From assembly GCA_017311185.1 (NCBI GenBank), contig JAESUZ010003525.1, positions 17,364 through 81,363 of the forward strand: DNA of 64,000 bases, in the 5' to 3' direction. Both the position numbers and the translations under genes were made by a program. Below are positions 1 through 13,227 of the stretch, in pieces. The number at the start of each line of letters is the position of its first letter. Positions within the stretch are counted from its first letter, which is position 1. Under the pieces are notes generated by a model. That model worked only from the letters and a program-made list of their open reading frames with translations, made no database searches and had not been told where the DNA came from. The DNA is from Proteles cristata cristata. Taxonomy: Eukaryota > Chordata > Mammalia > Carnivora > Hyaenidae.

Positions 1-787
1 TTCTATCAAATCGTAGAGTGGCTTTTCAACTGTCAGATTACATTTCGAAGGGTTTAGCTCAATTTCCAGAACGTGGCGAGCAGGTGAGACCAGAGGAACA
101 GACACCCCTCCCTGGCCATGACAGCGAGGGGGCAGGGTCTCTTCCCAACAGAATGAAGGACAGAGATCAACTATGGGAGCAACAAGGACACACAACGGAG
201 AAAATTCAAGGAAATGAAGGTAATGTTTACATTCCAGTTAGAATCTCAGAGACACCCAAAGTTACTGCATCCTTAAAATACAAACAGGCTAACAGTGAAA
301 TCAAGTAATCTCTAAAAAAGAAAAAAGGTTGTGAAAACTGGAAATAATTCTTGAAGTGTAAAAATTCAATAGAACAGCTGGAAGAAAAAAGTCAAGGAAA
401 AGTCTCCAGAGCAAAAGTCAAAGGACAAGAGAGAAAAGTAAAAAGATACAAGTGGCCAGTGCAGGAGGTATAGCATCCATGAATATAATTTCCAAACAGG
501 TAAGAACCTTAAAATGGAGAAAATAAAGAGCCAAACAAAGAAGAAAAGTTCCCAGGCCTGGCAGCGAGAATCTCTACACCGAAAGCATATAAAATTGAGG
601 TGAAGGATGAAAGACTCACACAGAACCTCATTCTCATGGTATTTCAGAATTCTAAGGAGCAAGACAAGATCCTAAAAGCTCTCAGAGAAAGAACACATAA
701 AGTAACAATAAAGAGATTATCAAATTACCATCAAGCATCTAATTTGTAACACTAGGCTGCAGGAAGGAAATTGAAAATGCATTCAAG

Positions 788-1016
788 GGGCGCCTGGGTG
801 GCTTAGTCGGTTAAGCGTCCGACTTTCGCTTAGGTCATGATCTCGCGGTTCGTGGGTTCGAGCCCCACGTCGGGCTCTGTGCTGACTGCCAGCTCAGAGC
901 CTGGAGCCTGTTTCAGTCTGTGGCTCCCTCTCTCTCTGACCCTCCCCTGCTCACGCTCTCTCTCTCTCTCCTAGAAATAAAGCATTAAAAAGAATTAAAA
1001 AAAAAAGAAAAGAAAA
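788..1016 (+). mobile_element. Felid CAN-SINE (SINEC type), young subfamily
   Basis: Full-length tRNA-Lys-derived SINE with CTTAG-type head and TTTCAGTCTGTGGCTCC body. Perfect 15-base target duplication GAAAATGCATTCAAG at 773-787 and 1017-1031. Confidence 0.95.
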
Positions 1017-1031
1017 GAAAATGCATTCAAG

Positions 1032-1231
1032 AGGTGTGGGGGTGGTCCAGTCGGTAAAGCAGCCAACTTCGGCTCAGGTCATGATCTTGTGATTCATGAA
1101 TTACAGCCCCGTGTTGGGCTCTGGGCTGACAGCTCAGAGACTGAAGTCTGCTTCAGATTCTGTGTCTCCCTCTCTCTCTGACATATCCTGCTCACTCTCT
1201 GTCTCTCAAAAATAAATACACATTTTTTTTT
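1032..1231 (+). mobile_element. Felid CAN-SINE, diverged
   Basis: Lies directly after the previous SINE and ends at another AAATGCATTCAA (1232-1243), so both elements share one target site. More diverged than its neighbour. Confidence 0.9.
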
Positions 1232-1640
1232 AAATGCATTCAAAATTCTGAGGGAAGTTTATTTTGAACCTGGAATTTTATACCCAACTAAACTATCATT
1301 GATACGTGATTACAACATACAAACATTGTTTCACACAGGCAAAGACTTAAAGGTCTTAGAATCCACAAATTCTGAGAGAAGTACCTTAGGGAGGCCCCCA
1401 TGAAATCTAAGGAAGACCAGGAATCAAGAAACACGAGAAGGAGTCATGAAAATCAATCGCTGGAGGGAAGCTGCACAACAGGCCTAGAGAACAAGCATTC
1501 ACATAAGAACATGGATCCACGGGGCTCTGAGAATTATTGCAAAAAGAAAACTGACTTCCTGTAAGAAAAATTATGATTTGTAGCTGAATGATCTTAGGAA
1601 TAATTGAAAGCCCACTATAATATTTAAATGAATAATTAGA

Positions 1641-1861
1641 GGAGCGCCCAGATGGCTCAGTCAGTTAAGCATCCGACATCAGCTCAGTTCATGATCTCAC
1701 GGTTCATGAGTTCAGCTCCACATTAGACTCTGTGCTGACAGCTCGGAGCCCAGAGCCTGCTTCAGATTTTGTCTCCCTCTCCCTCTGCCCTTTCCCCTGC
1801 ACGCACTCTGTCTCTCTCTCTCTCCTTCAAAAATAACTAAAGATTAAAAAAATTGTTTTTG
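1641..1861 (+). mobile_element. Felid CAN-SINE
   Basis: Diverged full-length copy flanked by TGAATAATTAGA at 1629-1640 and 1862-1873. Confidence 0.92.
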
Positions 1862-3777
1862 TGAATAATTAGAATATTCTACCCTCCCCACTTTTGTTAA
1901 GTATACTCTTTTTGAGTCAAAGAAATGGGTAACTTGGTATCTTCCACTCCTCTCACTCTGTGCGGAAAGCTACCTAGTCCCCAGGCCCAGCAGCCAGTCA
2001 CGGCACCAGTGGGGAGGCGTGCTGATGGAACGGAGGCCACACAACACTGAGGAGCCAGACGCCAGCCTCTAATGCTGAGCAGTCTACTATCACCTTGATA
2101 AATATGAACGAATGATCAAGGTTCACAGGACATTATAGGAAAGCCAGCCTCATGGGGAAGCACAAAACAGAGAAAGAAAAGCAACCCACCTCTTAGAGAA
2201 GAGTTAATCCAGTAAACAAAAGAGAACTTAGAAAATTTTTATTAACACCTCTAGAGAGACTCAGGAAGAAATTATGCCCAGAAAACGAGACTATAAAAGA
2301 ATAAAAATATTTTATTTCAATATAAGTAAGCACTTTGCAAAAGATCTGTTTCAAATCGAAATGCGATGCATGCAAACCTAACTGAAACGGGCTAGATGGC
2401 CACCGGACAGGAAAATGATACTACAGCATGTCAGAGGGAGCTGGGGAAAAGGACACATAAAATCCCTCACACCAGGAGATTTTATGGCTAGGAGACTGCT
2501 CTGACAGCTGCGCGTGAGAACTGGACGAAAGAGGGGATGAATGCAAGCGGAGAAGAGCTGGAGGCTCGCTGCACCATCCCAGGAGAGACGAATACAGGTA
2601 ACGACATCGGGCACGACGAGAGGACAGATTCAAGAGCAGGCCCCCAGGCAGACGTGGTAACCTGCGTGCACTGGCTTTTAACAGGAAGGAGCGGGCACTC
2701 TCTCTGGCTGACTGTGGGGGCAGCCGTGCCCTCGGCAGAAATGGTGAAGTCTAGCAGCAACGTGCACTGGAAACTCCCCGGAAGTACTTGCAATAGCCAG
2801 TAGGCTCAGGAAAGCTGAGAATATTCTGCGGATGTGATGGGTGGTGGTGCACTCCAGCACAACCCCCCAGGGTGGGGGTGGGGGTGGGGAGTTCCCGAGA
2901 GGGCAAGCTGGCCAAAACAACCCCTCTACTCATTTGATGTGGATTTTCCAAAAGCTGAGCTCTCTATCCCTCCTCCAGAGACAGCCTGGCTCCCAGCAGA
3001 ATTCCCTCGACAAAGCTGGACAATAGCAACGATCATGCTATGGGTGACAGGGTCTGGAAGCCAGAGGACTTGGCCGTCATCGTACCTGTCTAAGCAAAGG
3101 TCAGTCCCAGGGCTTCTCTGGGCTTCGGTTTTTCATACGACAAATGGATGCTGGCATATCTGATTTCTAAAGTTCTTCCTAGCACTGATAACCTACGCTT
3201 TGGAGACAGTTTTGATAAATGTGTCTCATACACCAGTGACCTTAAAAACAACTCCTCTACTGTCCTAAACATGAATAATACAGGATTTACGAGACCACAA
3301 AGTCTGATTGCCAAGCAAGGTGATTTTCTTCACCCCATGTGGCCGGCACCTAACACAGGGCCTGGCCCAGTGTAGGAAAGAGAGCGATGTGTGTTTGTGG
3401 GACTTCTGACGGCCACCTTCTGCCTCCTGCCCCAAGACCTGTCCATTTAGGGAGAAAAAAGAGCCTCCAATGGCGTGGACGGCTCCCTTACTCGCTCCTC
3501 CCCCGGCTCCCTCCATGGGATTACTCCCAGGGAGCCCAGCCTTGACTCATCGTTTCCGCACTTGTTTCTCAGTGAGTTCTTGATTCCAAAGGCTTTCTCT
3601 ATTGCTTCTATGCGAAAGACTCCCAAATGTACATCTCCCACCGAACCTTTGCTCTATTGAGTGACTTGACAAATCACTAACAACACACCCTGGTGCTGGG
3701 ACGCAGTAGGATTCTTTTCCTACTTTTTTTTAACTACCTCTCAGCATCCAAAATTATTCTTCTTTTACAGTGTGATC

Positions 3778-3895
3778 TCAGTTCCACTGCTTATCAGCAG
3801 TGTGGCCTAGGACATGCACTTGACCTCCATGTGTTTCCTCTTCCTTATCTATAAAATAATAGGACCTAGCACTGTGGTCAGGACGCACTGAGGCG
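3778..3895 (+). repeat. MIR fragment
   Basis: Core-like text (GTGTGGCCTAGGACATGCAC, then CTTCCTTATCTATAAAATAA) typical of the mammalian-wide SINE. Confidence 0.7.
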
Positions 3896-4138
3896 AAGTC
3901 CAGGCGCAGCCCGCACTACACGGCGAATGCCCGCTTCACTTCACGTATTCCTCACCGCCCCCTCGTTACTATCATTAGGTCCTGGGAGAAGCAGCACCAT
4001 TTCGGAAGTCTGCTCCAAAGATGCGGGGCAAGAGAAGCACCTGGGTGGTAAGTCAGTCCAAGAGAATCCAGGAAAGGGCTGATGGCTTCCTGACAACTCT
4101 AGGTATGATCTGAGTAGCAGAAATGTTCCTCATGGGGC

Positions 4139-4345
4139 GGGGCGCCTGGGGGCTCAGTCGGATGGGCGTCCGGCTTTGGCTCAGGTCACGATCTCACAGT
4201 TCGCGGGTTCGAGCCCCGCGTCGGGCTCTGTGCTGACAGCTCGGAGCCTGGAGCTGCTTCAGATTCTGTGTCTCCCTCTCTCTCTGCCCCTTCCCTGCTC
4301 ATGGCCTGTCTCTCTCTCAAAAATAAACACTAAAAGAAAAGAAAG
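4139..4345 (+). mobile_element. Felid CAN-SINE
   Basis: Full copy from GGGGCGCCTGGGGGCTCAGT to an A-rich tail AAATAAACACTAAAAG. Confidence 0.93.
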
Positions 4346-5726
4346 GCAGGGTCTGAGTGTGGGGGGCCTTTGGCATCTCCTCACTGTCCCAGCTGTCTCT
4401 CCCGTCCAGGGGTGGGGACAGGCTTTGACTGGCTCTGCTGCAGCCTGGACCGAGTCTCCTGGGCGCCCATGGTTGTTCACACTTGGTCCCGGTGTAGGGG
4501 AGTGTGGGGGCGCTCTGCAGCTGTGCCTGTGCCCAGAGCGGCCCCCAGGGTCTGCGGGCTCCCCCTGCCCTGCCTCCCTGGGCTGCGGTAACTGAGAAGC
4601 AAAGCCTAGGGCACCAGGTGGGAGAGGCGCTCCCTGCGTGGAGTCACAGCTCTTGGTGACAGCAGTGGACAGGGACGTACCACCTGACACCGTGCCTGGA
4701 GACCTGGGTGGGGGCGGTGCCTGGAGCAGCCACCCGCCTGGCCCGGCCTTGGTGCCTCGCTGACTGGGCTCAGCTCTCTCTTGCACCCCCTCCTGAGCCT
4801 GGAAGGTCAGGGAGTGACTCTGCTGCAGTGGCACTCAGGACACAGGTAGCTCAGTCCTTCACTGTCCGTGGGACAGCAGAGGACCCCCAGGGACCTCGGG
4901 CCACCCCCCCATCCCCCAGCCTCAGGAATTTCCCTCCCTGAACACGAGGTGCCAGGTCTGTGAAGCAGCAGTGCCCCCTCGTGGCGTCCACTGGAAACTA
5001 CATCTTCCCCGGAGCAGAGGGAAATGAGGCTGGGGGGCCCCACAGCCCAGAGAGCCCACAGCCTGCCCCTCACAGACGAGGGGAGAAACGCTTGTGGGGG
5101 GAGGACACTTGCTCTAAGTGGGGAAGCTACACTTAGCACCGCTGTAAAGGTGTAAGACTCAGGCCCGCGGGCACGTCAACCGTCTTTCAAAATGGCGGCC
5201 GGCTCAGTTAGGACAAGGTCCAGGCTTGGCTTCAGATGCAGAGAGGGACAGCAGCATCACCTCTCCCCGAGGCACCCGTGCCGCGGGCCAGCTCTTTAAA
5301 GCTGGGCTCCAATCACCGGGCTAGCTGGCAGGCGGGGCTCAAGGCCCGGCTTCAGAGTTCTGCAGCCAGGGCCCAGGGTGCTGGCTGACCAGCCCCCGGG
5401 CGCCCACCATCCCTGTGGCGTGTTGAGGCTGCGGTGAAGTGACAGAAGGCATCCAAACCACGTCGCCCAGAAGGCACGCTCTTCTCCCTGCAGCCATCTC
5501 TTCAGGGCCTGCTGCCGCGGCACAGTCCACGCACCCAGCTCCCTGCTCGTGTATCTGTGGGGGGTGGGGAGGGTTTGCAATGGGGACTCGGGGGAACACG
5601 CGTCCTAGCAAAGCAGGGACCTGGGAGGTCATCTTGCGCAGGTGTCGGCTAAGTCCAGGTAACGCGGGCTGCCACCCTCTTCCAGAGTAAGAACAGGTTT
5701 CCTTAGAGAAGCATTTTTTGTCTCAG

Positions 5727-5953
5727 TTTAAATTTTTTTTTAATTTTTTATGGTTTTTAAAAATTTATTTCTGAGAGAGAGACAGCATGAGCAAGGGAGG
5801 GTCAGAGAGAGAGAGAGAGAGAGACAGAATCTGAAGCAGCTCCACGCTCTGAGCTGTCAGCACAGAGCTGGACGGGGGACTCGAACCCACCAACCACGAG
5901 ATCATGACCTGAGCCGAAGTCAAGGCTTTACCACCTGAGCCCCCAGGCGCCCC
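5727..5953 (-). mobile_element. Felid CAN-SINE
   Basis: Reverse copy: T-rich tail first, GA-rich body, ending in the inverted head CCCCAGGCGCCCC. Confidence 0.92.
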
Positions 5954-7135
5954 AGAGGCATTCTATGCTGGCGGCCTTTCTCCCTTCCTGGATTCCTTAA
6001 ACCCAACTGCAACGGTTCCTTACGACTCCGCTCAACTCTGCTCGTTTGTTTCATGGAAGTGAGGAAATTGTGGGAAGTATCTCCCTCGGGGTAAAAACCT
6101 ACAGATTTTCTCAGCTGTTCCAATTTAGCCTTCTTTGCCTGGGGCCAAGCACCTGGGCCCATTCCTCCTTCTCAACCCCCGCTCCGTTGTCATGCTTCTC
6201 TGGTGGCAATTCCAGACTCACCACACCTTCTAAGAGTGGTTACAAAGTCGGCAGAGTCGGTACACAAGAAACATCTGCTGAGCGAACTGGAAAAGGGAAC
6301 ATGATTCACGGACTGATGTTGCTGGACTCATGCAGAAGGGTGTGAACCGAACCCAGCAGCCACGCCACACTCCCCGCCTCGGATGTGATCTGGGGGTGTG
6401 CCGGAGGCCACTCCGATGAAGCCCCGGCCCCTGGACGGCTTGGACCCTCCAGGCTTTTTGGCTCACTCTGGGCTGGCGTTTGCTCCCGAAATAGATCACA
6501 TTACATTCCCCCCCCACCCCCCACCCCCGTGTATTTCATTTAGTTTCATAAGATTCTTTCCCCAGTTTATCAAGGTGACACTGGACTTCGTTTCTCCCTT
6601 CCGGGGGCAGCCAGAGTCTCACGGATGACCCTCGGCATCAGCTGACATGTCATGAACTGACTTCCCTGTTTAAGACGTGACATTTACACAGGCGCCTCGC
6701 CACCGGCCTTGAAAGAGTCTTTAAGTGTCCCTTTCGATTAATGCCAGATCCCTGAAAATTCCCCCATGAACGCAACACTCAAGCCAGGCAGTCGAGTGAG
6801 CGTTAATCCACAAACACACAAAATTCACAACGGACTGCGTAAAGCAGGCACAAAGGAAGAAGCTTTTGGCAGAATTAAAAGCACCGTGTTACTGGTCAAC
6901 CTCAGAGTCGTCAGAGAAATGGAAGACGTCACAGCCAAACAAACTGACAGTCTGGGGCCTGCCACCCGGGCAGTATGTGGACATGGCGGTGCCCAGGCTT
7001 GCGGGAGGCAGCAATCGGGCGCAGTGTGCCGCTGAGGGGACCGGCCCATCAGGCCACGTGGCGGGGGGGCTGGATTATGAATGACGCCTCAAAGCGGAGG
7101 GAGGGCAGAGAGCCCTGGGGGTGGGCTTGGAAAGC

Positions 7136-7196
7136 TGCTGGTGAGGGACCTGCTGGTGAGGGACATGCTGGTGAGGGACATGCTGGTGAGGGACAC
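7136..7196. repeat. 15-base minisatellite, 4 copies
   Basis: Tandem units of GCTGGTGAGGGACAT, nearly identical, inside PODXL2 intron 2. Confidence 0.9.
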
Positions 7197-7684
7197 AGCA
7201 AGACCTGAGCACTGTAATTCCACTTTTCTAAGAGCGTATTTTATGCATTTCCCATCTTGGAAAAACGTCCGGAAAGATCTGTACCAGGACGTTAACGTTC
7301 ACCAATTCTGGGTGGTGACAGATCAAGAAAAGTGTTCGCTTTCTTCTTCTTTGCATTTTCTAATTTTCACAGCATGATATTTATTACTGGCATGAAACAA
7401 AAATAAAGGGCTTTTTTTTTTCCTTTTCCTTTTTGGCACCAGGTGAAAGCGCCCTGTCAGCGCGCCTTGTCCTCAGCGACACGCCCAACGTGTGTGCAGT
7501 GACCCAGAAGGTCAAGCCATTCGGTGGCAGGTATGATCTCAATGCACGGAAACTATTTCCAGGTCCCAGCGGACAGCGGTTTTGATGATCTGTTTTCTAC
7601 GAAAATTCATCACGGGCAACAGTAATTAAAGTGCTCTAATGAATAATTTCATATGGAGTAGTAGCAGCTCTTCAAGTAGAAATC

Positions 7685-7835
7685 TCAAATTTGAGATTTC
7701 GCCCTGCCACTCATTACCTGTGTAATTCAGTGCCCCTCTGAAACCTCTCTAAGCCAGTGTCCTTCGTTACAAATCAGTGATACTAACGACGGATTTCATC
7801 GGGTCGCTATGAGGGTAAACAAAATTCCGTGGAAG
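7685..7835 (+). repeat. MIR fragment
   Basis: Weak MIR-like order: CTGCCACTCATTACCTGTG, then a splice-like CTCTCTAAGCC, then GATACTAACGACGG. Confidence 0.55.
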
Positions 7836-8964
7836 CCATGGATAGGATGATATAAGCACCCCATGAACGTTCCTTATTCGAGAGCGGTGTGGTTCACGGC
7901 CACCCATCATTTGGCAGGTACTGCTCCCTCCTCTTGGTCCAGGAGCGTGGGGCCCGACCCCCGGCCCCCGGCCCCCAGGGGTGCTCAAGACCCCACCCGG
8001 GGCCACAGGACTCCATCCCCAGGGCCTCAGGAGTGGGTGGGAGATGGGCTCATGACCCAGGGCAGACTAATGGGCTTCCACTCTGAGACTTTTCCAGAGG
8101 TGCCAAGTCCTCTGTCTGTGGGGGCTGCTGCTGGAAAGGAGGTGACAGCAGACTTGCTGGGGACTCTAAGCCACCACCAGGGACGACGTGCCCAAGAAAG
8201 AAGCCGGCGAGGGCAGCTGAGGCCTGGTGAAAGCAAGGCAGGGTCTGCTGCCCCATTTCCACACCAGGATCCCACCTGCCTGGGCTCTGGGGTCGCTGAG
8301 CCCATCAACACCCCCTTCCGCACACAGCCCTGCAAGCCTGTTTGAGTTAGATTTCTAGAACTTGCCAACCCCAAAGAGCTATCGCTTTTCTTGCAGAATA
8401 CGAAGTAGCTTGTTCCCCAGGAAAATTAAAATTGCATGCAAAGAATTTCATTAAGGGCACGGGAGTGAGGGGTGGAGGGCGACGGGAGGGACAGCCTCAG
8501 GGTGAGCGGGTAACCGGGGAAATTGCATCAGTCACTAAGGACCTTGCCCCAGTGCAGCCCTCATGTCCTAAGCTGGCCTGCCGCTAGCTGGCGGAGAGGA
8601 GAGCTACACTCCGTTCCTTTCTCCCTGTTTGGCTGAGGCCACTCATTTCACCTGAAATGTCAGAAAATCATAATATTTCAAAGCTGCAGAAGGCATCCAC
8701 CAATCATCCCTCACTTACAGATGAGAGGCCAAAGCCGAGATGAGACGAGGAGCCACTCTGCTCCCTCCACACTCGTCTCCAGCCGAACAGAAAAATGCCA
8801 GCGTCTGTTTTGGCTGCGGGGCTTCGGGATCCTCACTGTAGGAGGGGCATCAGCTCTTCCGGGTCCACAAACTAGCAGCGGGGCGTCAGCAAACCGCTAG
8901 TGACCACAGGGCACATGGTCTCCTCTCCGACCCAGGCCATCAGGGCGCTCCTGTGGTAGGCGGG

Positions 8965-9110
8965 ATTCCAGACTTGCTCTGCCGCACATGAGCTATGTGG
9001 CCTTGGGCAAAGTACTTGCCCTCTCTGGGCCTGGGTTCCAGCATTTATGAGGCAGTGACAACGACTGCCACCTGTGACCTCAGAGTGGTCGTGAAGTTCC
9101 CAGGAGCTAA
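8965..9110 (+). repeat. MIR element
   Basis: Contains GCTATGTGGCCTTGGGCAAA and CTCTCTGGGCCTGGGTTCC, the MIR core and following segment. Confidence 0.8.
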
Positions 9111-9224
9111 CCAAAGGGAAGATTCTATGAATAGAATGGTGATCATGTACCAATGGTCAAGTACACGACATTACTGCTCGCCTCGAGTAAAATCGCTGAG
9201 CTGAGAGGCAACCTCACAACCTAA

Positions 9225-9445
9225 GAGAAAGAGCCACGGCTATGGAGTCTGAGAACTCAGGTCTGAGTCCTTAGCGCCCGGGGCTGTTCTCCCAACCCCG
9301 GCAGCCTCAGTTTATGCCCTGGTGCAACAGGAGTAACCACAGACACTTGCTTCCGTGAAGATGAAATGAGATATTATACTGAAACACCTAGCGCGGTGCC
9401 TAACACGTCCCCAGTGCTCACATTCGGTCGGTATCATCAAAGCCA
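9225..9445 (+). repeat. MIR element
   Basis: MIR-like: TGGAGTCTGAGAACTCAGGT, CAGCCTCAGTTTATGCCC and the 3' part GATGAAATGAGATATTATAC. Confidence 0.7.
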
Positions 9446-10638
9446 GAAGGCTACCGGCTCTGTGACCGGACCGGGTCACGGCATGGCATTCCACTGTCGC
9501 CTCTGCAGGGACAAATTCACGTCCCCAAGGGCTGTGTCAGGATGGTGCTTAGCATGGTACCTCTGACCTCTGGACGGACTCCTCACCCAGGCAGGCAACG
9601 CCCTCCTTCTGTCCAGAGAACCTCCACATGGAAGCGTGTGCCTCTTAGGGCCAGGAGCAGAAGGCGGCAGAGGAGACTGGTGCGCCCTGGCCCCTGTGGG
9701 GCTGCCTCCTGTCCCACGGGGCCTCACACCCGGGGCGCTTTCTGTCTCCGCTGCGGCCTAACACCGTATCGTCAAGGTGCACCACCGCTTAACCTCAGGG
9801 CCACGGCTGGCTCACGGCGATGCCCCTCTGGGCAGATGACTTAGAAAAAGGCGCTCCTTGCATCCGGCCCACAGCCCAGTGAGCAGGGTGCAGCCTGGAC
9901 CTGGGCCCCAGTCCCCCAGGCGGCCGGGACGCCCGAGGGCACTCCGAGCAGACAGGACAGGAGGAAGGGCACCGCAGGCTTGGGGAACAGACCGATTCCC
10001 CATCCAGCTCCGACACGTACCAAGCGTGACCCTGTTAAAGCTTGACCTCCCTGCGCACCGGTTCCACGTCTGCCGGGCAGGGATGATACTGGGCTAATTA
10101 AGTGATGCAGGTCGGAGGAGGGAAGGAGACAAGGCCAAGGGGAAGGCGAGGCCGGAGCGCCAAGGGCATTTTCCGCAGTGCTGGGATGCTTGGTTTTTCT
10201 TCTGTGGGTACCGTGCTCTCCCAAAGTGCCGTGGGGGTGCGCGGAGAAGAGACCGACCCGAGGGGAGGTAAGGGCCCCGTGGGAGGGGGGCAATGCGAGA
10301 GCCTGGCCAAAGCGGCCCTCCTTCCCCCACCTCGTCTGGGGCTCTGGCCTACTCCCCGCCAGGGCACCCGAGTCCCCAGCTTCCGGTCGAGCGAGTGAAC
10401 AGCAGAGGTGAGGGACCAGACCGCACGACCGAGCCGGCACAATGAACGAGGGGTGCTCCCTACGAAGCGGCCTCGACAGGCGAATGGGAGAAGTGGAGAA
10501 GCGAGGGAAGGGAGAGGAGGAAAAGGAGAGAGGGAAGGGGGAGGCGGAGCAAATGTGAGTTCACTGAAGCCGAAGGGCCTCCCCACTGGGTTCTGACTGC
10601 TCGCCTCAGACTAGAGGCTCAAGAGTCTAAACAGGGCA

Positions 10639-10852
10639 GGGGCGCCTGGGGGGCTCAGTCGGTTATGCGTCCAACTTCAGCTCAGGTCATGATCTTATAG
10701 TTCATGGGTTCGAGCCCCGCATTGGGCTCTGTGCTGAGAGCTCAGAGTCTGGAGCCTGCTTCGCTTCTGTGTCTCCTTCTCTCTCTCTGCCCCTCCCCTG
10801 CTTGCGCTCTGTCTCTCAAAAATGAATAAATGTTAAAAAAATTTTTTTTCAA
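10639..10852 (+). mobile_element. Felid CAN-SINE
   Basis: Full-length copy with head GGGGCGCCTGGGGGGCTCAG and tail AAAAATGAATAAATG. Confidence 0.94.
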
Positions 10853-11262
10853 AGAAACAAGGGGAAATCCCAGGGAAAACCCAAGTCCATCGAATTGCCT
10901 ACTACTTCTTTTCGGTGCTGAGGGATAGACATACCAGTGGGTATGTGGCAATCAGCTAGCTCTACAGGGGAAGTGAAGTAAATCCCCGTCTTACACCGCA
11001 TACCCAAATAAATTGTTCTTAAAGAGTTCAATATAAACATCGAAGGTGAAAAAGAATAAAGGAAGTAAAGGTGCATATATGTCAGGGAGGGAAAGGATTT
11101 TCTAAACATAAAGCAAAGAAAAACACATAAAAACATTTCAAAAAAAAGACTGACCAAGTTCATAGAAGATGTGTTATGTCAAAAATCACTATTATAAAGA
11201 TAAAAGTAACTGATAAACTGGAAAAATGTTTTCTATATATATCAAAGGTTAGCATACTTTTC

Positions 11263-11475
11263 TTTATATTTATTTTTTATTTTTGAGAGAAAGAGAGGCA
11301 GAGTGTGAGCAGGGGAGGGACAGAGAGAGAAGGAGACACAGAATCTGAAGCAGCTCCAGGCTCTGAGCTGTCAGCACAGAGCCCGACACGGGGCTCCAAC
11401 TCTCTCGAACGAACAGTGAGATCATGACTTGAGCCGAAGTCGGACACTCAACCAACAGAGCCACCCAGCCACCCC
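11263..11475 (-). mobile_element. Felid CAN-SINE
   Basis: Reverse copy flanked by AGGTTAGCATACTTT (11246-11260) and AGGTTAGCATCCTTT (11476-11490). Confidence 0.93.
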
Positions 11476-11547
11476 AGGTTAGCATCCTTTTTATATGAAG
11501 ATCTGTACAGCGGCAAGAAAGAACTGAAGCTTCAATAGAAAAGAATC

Positions 11548-11770
11548 TAAAGGTAACAACAGCTAATATTTACAGAGTACTTAGGGTGTACCAAGTGCTA
11601 TGCTAAGCGTGTTAGATATATTACCGCATTTAAACCCCACAACCCTATGATACCATTTCCTAGATGAGAAAATTGAGACTTACGTTGCTACCTGCCAAAC
11701 ATCACACAGCTATTAAGTGTCGGTTCTAGAACTTCGGAATCTGCCTGACGCCAGAGCAAGACTTTAAATG
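11548..11770 (-). repeat. MIR element
   Basis: Reverse MIR: TTTACAGAGTACTTAGGGTG, GTGCTATGCTAAGCGTG, CACACAGCTATTAAGTG in the expected order. Confidence 0.85.
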
Positions 11771-11856
11771 GTCAGAATATATATACACACACGTAAGTTA
11801 AAATTTACTAGCGATTGAAGGCCATTATAATTTGCCTATCAAATTGGCCGAGATTT

Positions 11857-12078
11857 TGGGGCGCCTGGGATGGCTCAGTCGATTAAGCGTCTGACTTCTG
11901 CTCAGGTCATGATCTCATGGTTCGTGGGTTCGAGCCCCACGTCGGGCTCTGTGCTGACAGCCCGGAGCCTGGAGCTGCTTCAGATCCTGTGTGTGTGTCT
12001 CTCTCTGCCCCTCCCCCACTCACAGTCTCTCTGGGTCTCTCAAAAAATGAATAAAAACATTAAAAAATTTAAAAACAA
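11857..12078 (+). mobile_element. Felid CAN-SINE
   Basis: Full copy; flanks TTGGCCGAGATTTT and TTGACCAAGATTT look like a decayed target duplication. Confidence 0.92.
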
Positions 12079-12871
12079 ATAATTGACCAAGATTTCTAAA
12101 TGACAACATGCAGTTGTGGGAAGGGCCCAAAAACCTGGCATTCATCCCACCTCTGGTGGGCATGCAAACTGGAAAGACCTTTCTGGAGGCCGATGTGGCA
12201 GGAGGTAACAGAAGCCTGTGGGAAGATTGCCATCCTCTGTGTCAGACACGCTGCACCCGCTCCAGACCCCCCTCCCTACCCTTCTCCACCCCACAAATTA
12301 CATCATCGGGCCACGTCCCTGCTTCCTGACCGGACCCCCCCACAGAGGCAGGGGAGGAAAGAAAGCAGAGAGCCTGGCAGAAGACGGGAGGAGAGGAGGT
12401 GGGCTATTTACTCCCCTCGCTTCACCCCTGCTGGGTCACCGCTCTTGTCAGGATCCTGTGCTCGGTCTATCGCTCCTGCCTCCTTTCCTCCCTCCCTCCC
12501 TTAGGGTGTATGGGCACTGAGTACTCCGCTGTCACTAGCCCTGAACTCCTCGGTCGCTGGCCTATCCCTTGCCCACGCCTTTCCAAGTTCCTTGTTCTAG
12601 AAGTAAACCCTCCCTGGATGAGCTCAATTTGACCGTGTCTTCCAGTTCTCACTGGGATGCTGATATATCCCACCCAGAAGATACATCTTTACACCTGGCA
12701 ATTTTAGTCTAGAAAGGATTTATAGGGAAACAATCCAAAAGAACTGCAAAAATACATAATAACAGTTTTAGCAACATTAAAACTGCAGACGACCCAAATA
12801 CTCCATGGTAGACACCTGGTTTTATATACAGAATGACCCGCATGATGAAATACTAGGCAGTCGTTAAAAAT

Positions 12872-13038
12872 CGGGTGAGCAGGGGAGGGTCAGAGAGAGA
12901 GGGAAACACAGAATCTGAAGCAGCTCCAGGCTCTGAGCTGTCAGCACAGAGCCCGACGTGAGGCTCGAACCCACGAACTGCGAGATCATGACCTGAGCTA
13001 AAGTCGGGCACTTAACCGACTGAGCCCCCCAGGCACTC
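12872..13038 (-). mobile_element. Felid CAN-SINE, tail missing
   Basis: Reverse copy from GTGAGCAGGGGAGGGTC to the inverted head CCCCCCAGGCAC; the poly-T end is absent. Confidence 0.88.
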
Positions 13039-13227
13039 TGAAGTTTATTTTCGTCTTTACAGGTTTCATACTTTCTACAATCTCCATGTGTTATTTTTAT
13101 AATTAGAGAACGAACATGAAATTATTATACACTCTCGAAAGAGAGATTAGGCCTAAGCTGTGTAATAGCTCGCCCCCACGCACGTGCACATGCACATGCA
13201 CTCCCAGTGCCTCATTTAAAAACGGGC

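Larger units (their letters stand above)
1..2150 (+). mobile_element. HAL1-like old LINE, interrupted by three SINEs
   Basis: AT-rich, degenerate sequence with LINE-like stretches, e.g. the segment around 640-700 (TTCTAAGGAGCAAGACAAGA) and 1262-1300 (TGGAATTTTATACCCAACTA). These resemble the ORF1-derived HAL1 family from memory. SINEs at 788, 1032 and 1641 split it. The family call is tentative. Confidence 0.45.

Noticed and set aside
787..880. tRNA-like A-box and B-box sequences in many copies, suggesting tRNA genes
   Set aside because: They are the tRNA-Lys-derived heads of felid SINEs; each is followed by the SINE body and A-rich tail with target duplications, so none is a tRNA gene.
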